A stretch of 64,000 nt of DNA from Xylocopa sonorina. Lineage: Eukaryota; Arthropoda; Insecta; Hymenoptera; Apidae. This document shows, piece after piece, positions 1 to 11,100 of this stretch. Location of the stretch: NCBI RefSeq assembly GCF_050948175.1, contig NC_135202.1, forward strand, positions 1,550,001 to 1,614,000, in the 5' to 3' direction. How positions within the stretch are numbered: position 1 is the first letter of the stretch; the number at the start of each line of letters is the position of its first letter. The notes below the pieces were generated by a model. That model searched no databases. It was not told the DNA's origin and worked only from the letters and a program-made list of their open reading frames with translations. Position numbers and translations under genes: made by a program.

Positions 1-1134
1 ATTATATACCATACCGTAAGGACCAGGTACAACGAAATAGACGATATCGTGAGAGAAAGTAAAAAAATCGAGAAACTTAAAAAGAAAATATTAATATAGA
101 TTGAACGAATCAATATCACTGATCGCGGCAAGCTTAATGGAAAACGCGTGACTACGAATCGGTTAGGGTAAAAGATAGATGCTGGTCGCGAGTCGAGTGG
201 CCCTAAGAGTTCGTCGCCCGCATCAGGGCAGGCAGTAGGATGACGGAGGGCCTGCAGCCCCCACCCACGGCGTGAGCGAGGATGCTTGCATATGCTGCTG
301 AGACGTGCTGCTGGCTCGCGAATCGGAATCAGCCCCTTCGGATCCTGGTAGAAGATTAAAGGTTGGGCAGGCGGTTCGGAGCTCGCTGTCGATGACACCA
401 AAGGATAGGAAAATAGAAAAGAATACGAAAAGCGTATATAGAGGACAAAAAGAAAACTTCAGAAGGAAGCACACACACGGAAGGAGAAGCATCAGGAGAC
501 GAAGTAAGTGCAGGATAATGGGAAAGCTACCGATAAGAATAACGCCTACACTTTTAAATAGACGAATAGGTAGCCACACATCAGACGTAATGATAGATAT
601 TCAGAGCGAGGTAACAGCGAAGCTAATGACATATTAGGAGCAGGAAACATTCGAGGACAGGCAGTGAGATGAGGAGAAGTAGAAAAAACAACAGAAATAC
701 GAAAAGATGACGCAAGGAAATCGAGAGCGGGAGATATAATCTTAGAATTTAACAAAAAAAACAAGCACAGAGAACAAAGTAAAGGAGATAAAAGGAACTC
801 TGGAAAAAGTATTTGAAGCAAAACATACGAGTGCGAGTATAATGCTCCAAATAAGGGACGTATACCCGTTAGGTGACCAAAGAAGAAAGGAAGGAGTACA
901 TAAAAGAAACACTGAAAATAATAGAAGAAAAGGATAGCGGTATACACGACAAGTTGTTAAAACAAATGAGGAGCGGCAGCCGAGTCGCGTTAGTTGAATT
1001 TGTACAGGAATACAGTAAAGAATTGGAGAAGGACAAATGACTCAGAATAGCATTAACAACTTGTCCCTGCAAAGTGCTATCGAGAATAGAGAGATGCTTC
1101 AAATGCCATAAACTGGCATCATGTATGGCGAAGA
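1..1134 (+). mobile_element. Element X, copy 1 (non-LTR retrotransposon, gag part, truncated)
   Basis: This stretch aligns along its length with 27770-29147 of the better X copy, so the copy enters from outside the window and stops near 1134 where satellite begins. The short frame at 305-637 corresponds to the basic N-terminal gag region of X (RRSIRRRSKCRIMGKLPIRI), and the alignment ends at the start of a zinc-knuckle-like motif (ERCFKC in X). Compared with X at 27.4 kb it has many substitutions, lacks about 85 bp near 637, and lacks the 265 bp insertion present there. No open frame of useful length survives, so it is a dead fragment. Assignment to non-LTR elements rests on the endonuclease domain in the longer copies. 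Confidence 0.7.
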
Positions 1135-3016
1135 CACATTTCATTCCAACGTTTCAAAGCAAGTAAGTAGTAATGCTGTATACAATGCAATATGCTCGTC
1201 TGCTACTCCTCTTGAGAAGAATCAGATTACGAATATTTTATGCAACGCATTCGCCTTTCATAGCTTCTGCATGCAAAGCATTACGGTTTTTAGGCATCAT
1301 AGACCGCGATAGCGCTTTTCATTTGAACGTTTCAAAATAGGTGAGTTGTAACGTATTTTGCAATGGATTATGCTTATCTGCTTCTACATTACAAAACAAT
1401 GTGAACCCTAACCTTCCTTGCAACGGCATAGCATTTCTAGATATCTACGAGTCGATGCAATAGAGTTCCAGTATTTCATTCAGCGCGATGTCTCATCTGA
1501 ATTGAATGCCACATGATAAGATGTAATATTCAATGCAACGCGTTATGTATTTCTCGTCTGCACCTCAAAAGAATGTAAATGTCGCCTTTCCTTGCCACGG
1601 AACAGCGCTTTTAGATGTTTACGTATCGAAGCAATAGAGTTCCAACTCTTTATAGAACGCGATACCGTATCTCATTCCTAGGTCTCATGATAAGATGTAA
1701 TGTCAATGCATCGCGTTCTGTATATCTCGTCAACACTTCAAAAGAATGTAAATGCCACACTTCCCTGCTACGGAACAGCGTTTCTAGACGTGCACGAATA
1801 GAAGCAATAGACTTCTAACTCTTTATAAGACGCGATATCTCATATCATTTCTATGTCTCATGATAAGACGTAATATTCAATGCAACGCGTTATGTATATC
1901 TCGTCAGCAATTCAAAAGTATGTTATTCCCACACTTCCTTGCCACGGGACTGCGTTTCTAGATGTCTACGCATCGAAGCAATAGAGATCTAATTTTCCAT
2001 AGAAAGCAATATTGCATATCATTTCTATGTCTCATGATGAGATGTAATTCAATGCAACGCGTTATGTATATCTCATCGATACTTCAAAAGAATGTAAATG
2101 CAACTCTTCCCTGCTACAGAATAGCGTTTCAAGATATCTACGTATCGAAGCAATAGAGTTCTAATGCTTTATAAAACGCGATATCGCATCTGATTTCAAT
2201 GACTCACGATAAGATGCAACATTCAATGCAATGCGTTATGTATATCTCGTCTACACTTCAAAAGAATGTAAATGCCACACTTCCTAGCGACGGAATAGCG
2301 TTTCTAAATGTCTATGTATCGAACAAATAGATTTCTAATTCTTCATAAAACGCGATATCGCATCTAATTTCTATGTCTCATAATAAGATGTAATATTCAA
2401 TGCAACGCGTTATGTATATCTCTTCTACACCTAAAAATAATGTAAATGTCGCCCTTCCTTTCTATGGAACTGCTCATATAGATATCTACGTATCGAAGCA
2501 ATAGAATTCTAACTCTTTATAAAACGCGATATCGCATTTCATTTCAATGTCTCACAATAAGATGTAATATTCAATGCAACGCGTTATGTATATCTCGCCT
2601 ACACTTCAAAAGAATGTAGATGCCACACTTCCTTGCAACAAAATAGCATCACCAGATATCAACGTATCAAACGATAGAGTTCCAATGCTTCACAAAACGC
2701 AATGTAGCATATCATTTCTATGCCTCATGATAAGATGTACTATTCGATGCAACGCGTTATGTATATCTCGTCAACACTTCAAATGAATGTAAATGCCATA
2801 CCTCCTTGATACAGCATTGCGTTTCTAGATGTCTACGTATCGAGGCAATGGAGTTCTAATGCTGCATAAAACGCGATATCGCACCTCATTTCCATGTTGC
2901 ATGATAATATGTAATATCAATGCGACGAGTTATGTACATCTCCTCAACACTTCAAAATAAAATAAAGAGCATACTTCCTTATTACGGAAAGCAGATTCTA
3001 GATGTCTACTACTATG
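1135..3016 (+). repeat. Satellite block 1, forward arm (~174 bp monomers)
   Basis: Tandem diverged monomers. The motif caatgcaacgcgttatgtat or a close variant recurs at about 1531, 1703, 1878, 2050, 2224, 2398, 2572 and 2745, a spacing of 172-175 bp. Each monomer also carries a perfect palindromic core GCGATATCGC (mutated in some units). The first ~420 bp (1135-1560) is a variant run that recurs in the same order at 31213-31640 and inverted at 37560-38000. Short frames here are translations of repeat and are not genes. Confidence 0.93.
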
Positions 3017-3038
3017 TTGACACCCAGATAGGCTATTC
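3017..3038. other. Satellite orientation switch point
   Basis: Monomers run forward up to the motif tctagatgtctac and resume as the reverse complement from gctattccgtcgcagcaagg. About 22 bp of non-satellite sequence (including tgttgacacccag) lies between, so the two arms meet head-to-head at nearly the same monomer position. Confidence 0.75.
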
Positions 3039-4505
3039 CGTCGCAGCAAGGTGTGGCGTTTACATTCTTTTGAAGTGTAGACGAGATATATATAACGTGT
3101 TGCATTGAATGTTACTCTTATCAAGAGACATAGATATGAGATACGATATCGCGTTTTATAAAGGGATAGAACTCTATTGCATCGATACGCAGACATCTAG
3201 AAACGCTTTTACGTCGCAGGGAAGTGTGGCATTTACATTCTTCTGATGTGTAGACGAGATAAACATAACGTGTTGCATTGCATATCACTTGTTATCATGA
3301 GACATAGAGATGAGATGCGATATCGCGTATTATATAGAGTTAGAACCCTACTGCTTCAATACGTAGACATCTAGAATCGCTATTACTTAGCAAGGTAGTG
3401 TGGCATTTACATTCTTTTGAAGTGTAGACGAGGTATACATAATACTATGCAATTAATATAACGGCTCATCAAACGAAACATGGAAATGATATGCGATATC
3501 GCGTTTTATGAAGCACTAGAAATCTATTGCTTCGATCTGTAGACATCTAGAAGCGCTATGCCGTTCTAAGGAAGTGTGTGATTTACGTTCTTTTGAAGTG
3601 TACACAAGATATGCATAACGCGTTGCTTTGAACTTTACAACTTGTCATTAGACATAGAAATGCGATTCATTATCGCGTTTTATGAAGGACTAGAACTCCA
3701 TTGCATCAATACGTAGGCACCTAGAAACGCTATTCCGTCGCAGGGAAGTGTGGCATTTACATTCTTTTGAAATGAGGACGTGATATACGTAACGCATTGC
3801 ATTGAATGTTGCATCTTATCATGAGTCATTGAAATGAGATGCGATATCGCGTTTAATGATGATTTAGAACTTTATTGCTTCGATGCGTAGACGTCTAGAA
3901 TCGCTATTCCATCGCAAGAATGTGTGGAATTTACACAACTTTCAAGTGATGACGAGATATAGTTAACGCGTTACACTTAATTACATCTTTCCATGAATTA
4001 TGGAAATGAGATGCGATATTGCGTTTTATGAAGCATTAGATCACTATTGCTATAACGTAGACATCTAAAAACGCTATTCCGCAGCAAGGATCTATGGCAT
4101 TTTCTTTCTTCTGAGGTGTAGACGAAGTATGCATAACTCGTCGCATTGAGTATTACATCTTATCATGAGGCATAGCAATAAGATTCTATATCGCATTTTA
4201 CGAAGCATTAGAACTCTATTTCTTCCATGCGTAGACATCCAGAAACGCTATTCCGTCATAAAGAAGTGTGGGATTTACATTCCTTCAAAGTGTAGACAAG
4301 ATATACATAAGGCGTTGCATACAATATTACATCTTCTCATGAAGCATAGAAATGAGGTGCGATATCGTGCTTTATAAGGAATTAGAACTGTAATACTTCG
4401 ATTCGTAGACATCTATAACCGATATTCCGTCGCAAGGAAGTGTGGGATTTACATTTTTTTGAGGTGTCGACGAAATATACATAACGCGTTGCATTGAATA
4501 TCGCT
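3039..4505 (-). repeat. Satellite block 1, reverse arm (~174 bp monomers)
   Basis: Same monomer family as 1500-3016 in reverse complement. The motifs gcgatatcgcgtttta and gaagtgtggcatttacattc repeat at roughly 174 bp steps. Units are diverged by scattered substitutions and small indels. The array stops near 4505 where a gypsy LTR-like segment begins. Confidence 0.92.
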
Positions 4506-4832
4506 TAAAAGTAAATTGAGTATTGTTCGTGTCAATACAATATTGTGTTGTGTAGAATTTATATACTAGGATTTAGAAATACAAACTTAGAATGTAGGAG
4601 ATATTTACATAGTTCCAAAAATAGTATTTTGGGGTCGAAATGTCGGGAGCCGAGAAGTCGAAGAGCCTTCGGTATGGTGAGGGCTCTCGCCATTGACTCC
4701 TATAGGGGTTGATCCTGCTGGGATGTCCCTGGATTAAGCGAGACAGCGAGTTGTGGCTGCGAGTTGCCTGTAGTGTCGACGCCTGAGACTGGTGGTGGGT
4801 TGAGAGGGTGACAAGCGGTACGCCTGACATCA
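4505..4832 (-). mobile_element. Probable 3' LTR of gypsy element G1
   Basis: The segment lies between the satellite and the 3' side of the gypsy integrase remnant. On the minus strand a purine tract (gagggggacgg at about 4835-4846, a plausible polypurine tract) is followed by a TG start near 4832. A TATA-like stretch (agtatataaattc) lies further along. No second LTR copy is visible in the window, so the boundaries are inferred. Confidence 0.45.
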
Positions 4833-5164
4833 TACCGTCCCCCTCAGAAAAAGTATTTTGTCCATGGCAGAATTTCTGGTCTGATGTCGGCTCGGTGTGG
4901 ATTGCAGCTTGTCTCTTTTGTGGTGGAGGAGTCTGCTCCCCCCTGATGTTTCTCTGGTCTCTCGGATGCTGTGGATGCTGCGGGTACTGCGGATGTTATA
5001 TGTGCACTATGTGTGGTTGCACTTTATATTTCTTCGTTGCTATTTGTTCGTTCCCTACTATCACTGATTCTATTACATTTAGTTTTTTTAAGATTTTCAG
5101 TTTTTTGTTTGCACTTTTCACTAATTTCTACATTCATTTTCATTTTCAGTCGTGGATTCATTGA

Positions 5165-5915
5165 TTGCAAGCGTTTACCGTGTTTTAATTTGTTTTTATG
5201 CACAATCTTGTGCCATTTCTAAAAATTGATTTTGACATTATTGTTGGCTAGAATTTCCAAGATTTTGTAGTACCCTGTATACTGCGATTGGAATTTGTGT
5301 TTTAAATGTTAGAGGTGCGAATAAACCCATTGGCCTACTTGGAAATGCCTCATATTCCGTTTTTTGTTATAATCGTATTTGGCGCGTGCTTTTGTAGCAT
5401 CTAGATTCGTTTTTACGATGTCCTGCAAAGTGCGTATTCTGTCGTTTAATTAGTTTAAATATGCGGCGTAGACTTCGTTCTCAGACGTATCTTTAAATGG
5501 AATGGCAGAAGAAGTTCTCGCTACTTTTCTGAAAACTAACTCGTACGAAGTATAATGTGGTCCCTCATAAGTGCTGATATTGTAACTAAACAACGCGTAT
5601 GGCAGCCATTTCTCACATCTATTTCCGTTGATATAAACTACTTCAGGTATTCGGCTAACACGTGGTGAGATATTTATCATTGAGGAATTTAAAACGTTGG
5701 ACCCTTGGTCAATTAATATTCTTCTAGGACATCCGAATTTGCGGATAAAGTTAGTAATGAATGCTTCAGCTGTACCGACGGTAGTGGTTCTTTTCAGAGG
5801 AATTTCAAGGAAATACTTGTAAATATATTCGTATATTCGTCTGAGGTGGGGAGTAGCGGTCCCATAACGTCTATTGATAACGTTTTTTTGGACGCTGTTC
5901 CTGGAGTTTCAGTAA
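5165..5915 (-). pseudogene. Ty3/gypsy integrase, catalytic core and C-terminus (G1, 3' half)
   Basis: Translated on the minus strand, the order is: the start of the RNase-H-fold integrase core (SIDVMGPL), a frameshift, the IPLKRTT and RILIDQGSN motifs carrying the second core aspartate, then KWLPYALFSYN and YELVFRK typical of the core end, and finally a GPY/F-type C-terminal stretch (QYTGYYKILEIL) and KIVHKNKLK. Gypsy integrases insert retroelement cDNA into chromosomes. This copy has at least one frameshift in the core and stops in the C-terminal part, so it is inactive. Beyond 5165 towards the LTR I recognise no further domain. The N-terminal zinc-binding domain is absent here and is found at 16194-16411. 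Confidence 0.85.
5912..5915. repeat. Left GTAA direct repeat of the 10.28 kb insertion
   Basis: GTAA here and at 16194-16197 marks both ends of the block that splits the gypsy integrase. Removing the block plus one GTAA joins the two halves within a single threonine codon. A 4 bp repeat alone could be chance; the frame-precise break makes it noteworthy. Confidence 0.55.
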
Positions 5916-6256
5916 GTGATAATGCAACGATGATCAACCATGCGCTGGAGTGTTTAAAATTTCCTATTAATTAGTAACCAGATACTGGAAACAATGAACT
6001 GTGTGAAGCAAAACCTCAGCTGTTAATTTCCTATTATAAAACGTAATTAAAGTATAAATTGTAGGCATTTGAGGTCTGGTTCATGGCACTGCCTGCTGGG
6101 AAACGGCCCACACGCAAGTGAGAAAATCTTCTGTCCTCTTAGGCAGTGTACAGTTGATATTGGAGGAGATAACGTTGGAAAGACTAAGAGTAATAAAGAC
6201 TTTGAGACTGTACGTCTTCTCAAATCACATCCTACAAAATAATAGAAATGTATTTG

Positions 6257-6499
6257 AAGCGGCATGCTTCGGTTCACTATAGAATAGAGGAGGAAAGAAG
6301 GAAGGAAAAGAGTGGGGAAAAACGTTTCGTCCTGGGCCTGCTAGTGGACTCATCAGTAAGGCTTCCTAGCATACCCTGCCTTAGACGCTGGGATATTAGG
6401 GACAGGTCAGAACTCCTATATATTGGAAAGGATAGGATATCGAGTACTTTCAGGAAACTGTAGGCTGTGCTGTCTAGTGGCGAGAGTCGGAGGGCCGCC
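6257..6499 (+). repeat. Dispersed ~265 bp repeat Z, standalone copy
   Basis: Begins gaagcggcatgcttc and ends ggccgccaca. It matches 28322-28578 inside element X (and the mirror copy near 47.25-47.5 kb). In X the repeat is flanked by an 8 bp duplication, so it is a mobile unit in its own right. Here it lacks the first few bases seen in the X copy. No coding capacity is recognised. Confidence 0.7.
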
Positions 6500-8094
6500 A
6501 CATATTAATAAACGTTGCGGAGTAGAACGTTACTTTCGATGGATTAGCTCGTCGCGGCGCTGTTGATCCGTAAATCTGTTCAAATTTTCACGATTTTCAA
6601 GCATTTAAATAAGCTCCCCTTAATTATCCACGGTTAAAATAGAGCAACGATAAATCTGCGATGGACGATAGGGAACTGAGGTAGTCGTCGTCGCTCGTTG
6701 GCGCGGCGTTCGATTTCGTTGAAACTTCGTGTGCAAACAGTTTGGAAACTCCTGAGGACAATGTAACGGGAGTAAGAAACCACACTCGACCTTTTTGCTC
6801 TCAATTTAATATACAACAATCAACAATAACGAAACAACAAGTCTTTAAATATTGAGGGCGGTGCTATGACTACGATTCCTTTCACGTCGCTACGCGACTC
6901 TAATGAAACTCTAATTGATCTCACAATTCATAACGAATATGGAGGTTGTTCTAACGAACAGGGTGTTCTAGCCGAACTGTTCTAACCGAACTGTATGCTA
7001 GCGTTGTTCTAACCGAACTGTATGCTTGCGTCGTTCTAACCGAACTGTCCGAATCGAACTGTCGCGAGGACGAAAATGTCGTCCCTTAAAAATGCGTATA
7101 GAAGAGGATAGGAAAACCAAGAATGAAAAGGATAGATGCACGGACGAGGAGAGTGAACGTTTCCACGAAACGTAACGGGCGGAAATTGGTCATAAATAAA
7201 CCAGGTTTAAGGATCTGCTGTACGCGACTGGCAATGCTCAGTCGCGACGAAATCTTGAAGGAAACAATTGCTGGATGGACACAAACCAAACGGGTATCGG
7301 GTTTAGGAAACGCGCGGGCCTGGTCGCCAAGTGCTAACCCGCGGTGACCAGACCTGCGCTGTGTCGGAGGAACGCATGTTATTTCTTTAGAAAATTTATG
7401 ATTAGAAAATACCCGGAATCGTAGCCGCCACACTCCATTAATTTTTGAGCTTCGATTCGAGACGCGGTGATGGTACGACATCCCAACTGGCAATCCCGAC
7501 AACTTCATTATAACATCCCACGATATCAAATTTTAAAGAGCATCGTTAGTACTGGCTGGGCCCGGCTTAATTTTACATGCTTTCTAATTATTCCAGCTTT
7601 GAAATTCTGATCGCCCGCGGGAAACTTTCACGGCGAACCTTTTCCTAAGGGCTCGATGGATTTCAGAAGGTCAAAAACGATTTAAAACGCGATGCTCAAG
7701 CTCCAACTTTCTCTCTGTACGCGACGCGTTAAAAAAGAACGAATAATTCTCTCTATCAATAAACATCGCGAATATTTACAACGCGATAAGGCGCACGGGG
7801 AACGCTCTCGCTGGGACGGAGTTAAACGTTGTGCCCATCAACGCTGCTGTTGTAACACTTGAACGCGGTCTAGGCATGGAAATAATAGGAGCAAGCACGA
7901 ATCATCCAATCCCGGGACGCGTCACGAATTCCTCATAAATATTCCTCGTTTTCCGTTGTAATCGACCTCGATCTACGGGAACGACGAGCGAGCGTACGTG
8001 AACAAACAACAAATCCCGGCAACGCTCCTAATGGCTTCGCGCTGGGAAATCGTGAACGCGCGGAGCGAGCGCGAGAAATGAGCAGCGTGCGAGG

Positions 8095-8166
8095 AAAAAG
8101 AAGAGAAGAAGAGAGAGAGAAAGAGAGAGAGAGAGAGGGAGAGAGAGAGAGAGAGAGAGAGAGAAA
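8095..8166. repeat. (GA)n microsatellite
   Basis: A nearly pure run of GA/GAA units with a few interruptions. The Leu/Ser-rich minus-strand frame across it is a translation artefact. Confidence 0.95.
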
Positions 8167-11100
8167 TAGAATCGACGGACTTTGTTTGATTCGATAACGG
8201 CGGGCAGAACGCGTTCTAAGTACAATGCAAGCACGGTCAGCAGCATATCGCGTTAAACGGGACGATAAAACGGGGCTCGAACGAGCTATCTGTCAATCGG
8301 TCGCAATTGTAGCGAACGCAAACGATTCGACCGTGATACTTGCTCGACAACGCGAGGCCACCAGATAAAAGTTAATGGACCATGGAACGGGTCTATTACA
8401 TTAATTTCCGCGCTAACCGCGCACGCGCCCCTGCGCCCCGCCGTTCCAGCCGTGACATTTTTCGCGATCACGCCAGAGATTCCTGCGGGAAGAACATCTC
8501 TCTCTTCGTATCGCGATTAATGGAAGGATCGATTAATGGAGAGCTCGGAAACAGTTGGACCCGCGGGGTTATCCCTCTTCAACATCGATAGACGGACACC
8601 GCCGTGAATGATTATCGGAAATAAAATCGTATTTAATCGTATAAATTTTCGTTGCCCATCCGCGAATAATATCGTTGGTGGGTTACCGAGTATCGATCGA
8701 TCCGGCTCGGCCGATGCCCGCTCAAATTAAATTATCCCCGGCGAGCGCGAAAGGGTGACCCTGTCAAGAAGTATGGGGCAGGCACTTTAAATGGGCCAGA
8801 AAATCAATGACAGCTTAACCGTTCTCGTTAGATATCGTTGTCCTCCCGTGTCTCGTTCGGACCGATAAAAATCGGGCGAAAATTGAATTTCTATAATATC
8901 GGGGAAACGATGGCGCTAAATGAGGTTTAATATTAACCACCGATACCCCGTCCGTTCGATTGGCAAAATCAATTTACACGAAAGCCGTACATTATTCGTT
9001 TCGACGGGCGCGAATTTCATCGCGCGGCACGACTTCGAAAATACAAGTCCTCGATGTTTATACAACTCTTCCGGGAGCTGATTGAACGCCGCGACACGCG
9101 CAATCGCGTCGCTGTTGCGCAACGAAAAACAATGTACCGCCTCGGTTCGAGTTAATATTTAAACGCAAATATAATAAATTAACAAGAGCATCTGCCCGTA
9201 CGTAAAATCCACGGACACGTTGCTACTATTGTGGAAAAAAGAAAAAGAAGATACGGACAGTGGACACGGAGAGGAAGGCAGGAAAAACTATTTTCGTACG
9301 CAATGTTTTCACGACGCGCACTTTTCGGGGCGCATTTTTTGCGCGAGGGATTACCGCGTAAAATATATTAAAACGGAATTAATCCGGCCCTCTGTTCGGA
9401 TTTCGTGGTCCCGCCCATGAAGCCCGACGAATCGTTGCAACGAAATGAACAAAGATTTCGTTACATCGTTTTAATCGGATTATTTAGTTGGTAAAATACC
9501 GGTCGCTCGCTTGTTCGTGTATCCGGGAGCATTTAGACGGAGCTTTTCAACGGTGGAAATACAGGCGGATACCGTTTACCAAGCCTCTGGCCAATGGCAT
9601 GTGGAATCGATAAAGAGCAGCTGCATAAAATGCAACGGTAAATTGAAAATAGAGAAGGAAAAAAAAGGTTCGCGAGGTTCATCCCGCGTACGTGCCAGGA
9701 TTGCGGTCGCGTTCGATGCGTACGCATGCACCCCACGCATCCTGCATTATGTAACCATCCCAAGGGATGGCGACGCGTACATAAAAAATTCATAATGCGA
9801 CTCCCGAGTTGGCAAAACAACGCAACACGATAATCAACCAACTCTTCCGTTGAACGATACACCCATAGGGATCGATAGATTCGTATCTGTCAATGGTTAT
9901 TACCCGCACGGACGTTGGGTGTCTTAAATTCTAGTACGCGTAATTGTTTTCAACGAACGAGCCGCTCGAACGTTGCTTGTAACCACGCAACCACGAATAA
10001 ATTAAATACTGAGAACGTACTTCGTCGTATCGAAGCTTCGCAATGGTCACCAATGCGGATCGTTTAAGAGTAACGCGAGAGGGGGTGGCGATTGCGTATC
10101 TCTTACCTTGAAATATGGCGGGCTCCCGTCAGGGTTGGAGCAGCGGCGCAGGGGATCGTTGAAATATGGATGGCACAATTGTATCACAGACTCTACACCA
10201 ACAGAATGTTCGCGAGATTTTGCACTACGCGACAGGAAAGCACTAAGTCCCGTATAAGTCCTTGGTTCGAACACAACAGCGTAACGATGTTATCCGTACA
10301 AAGCGCGAGGCGCAACTGACTTAGCTGCGTCCTAAGCCGTTACGTATCACCCCCCACTCTCCCTCTTCGCCACCGTTCTCGTAACAGTTTAAGAAACTAG
10401 AAATTTCCAAATTTTCGTTGTATCTCAGTTGTACCCTTCATTTTCAAGAGTGTTTTTCGATCTGAAAACGTTTGTTTCGATCCTCGTTGGTTAACATTAC
10501 GCGATTCGACGCTTCATCGCGGTTAAATTGCTGTTTAGGTGTTCCGTTTAATTAATAATAAGTTAGATTTCGAGTACAATACATGTAGGATACGAGAACT
10601 GATTGACCATTGTCGATGGACGTACGCGGTGCATGAAAACGATATTGGTACTGTGGCGCTGTCTCTTGTGCAGCAGCTATAAAAGGGTTTCTAAAATATC
10701 GCACAGGGTCTGTAGAAATTATTATATTCATACGATATTCCATTTGTTTCTTGTATTTGCGAAACGATTCATCGGATTTCATTGCAAGTATTAAAGTTCT
10801 TATCATTTAACAGAACAGAGGGCGGTTCGGAAGTTGTGTAATGTCAAGAATGAATTATAGCGTCGTCCAATAAGTCGTATAAATATAAAATACCGTATTT
10901 TATTATCGTTACTGACATTTGACGTAATATAAAACCGTGACTCCCTGGACGCTGTCCAAGCCGCGAAATTTTGTTGTCGGAACATTACTTCAAATACTCG
11001 TAACTCTCGTGCGGGATACTTCCCGAATAAATTCGCCGATTTGTTACATCGCCGGTTGGGTGACAAAATAAATTCGCGCGGCGACTAGAAAATTTCGGGC

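Noticed and set aside
1135..4505. CRISPR-like regular repeats
   Set aside because: The whole monomer is repeated with gradual divergence; there are no unique spacers, and the genome is eukaryotic.
1135..4505. CENP-B box in the satellite
   Set aside because: No match to the CENP-B box layout; only the palindrome GCGATATCGC is constant.
4808..5164. Cysteine-rich, membrane-like plus-strand frame
   Set aside because: It is antisense to the 3' part of the gypsy element, with T-rich sequence creating hydrophobic codons and no family motif.
8028..8246. Leu/Ser-repeat minus-strand frame
   Set aside because: It is the translation of a (GA)n microsatellite.
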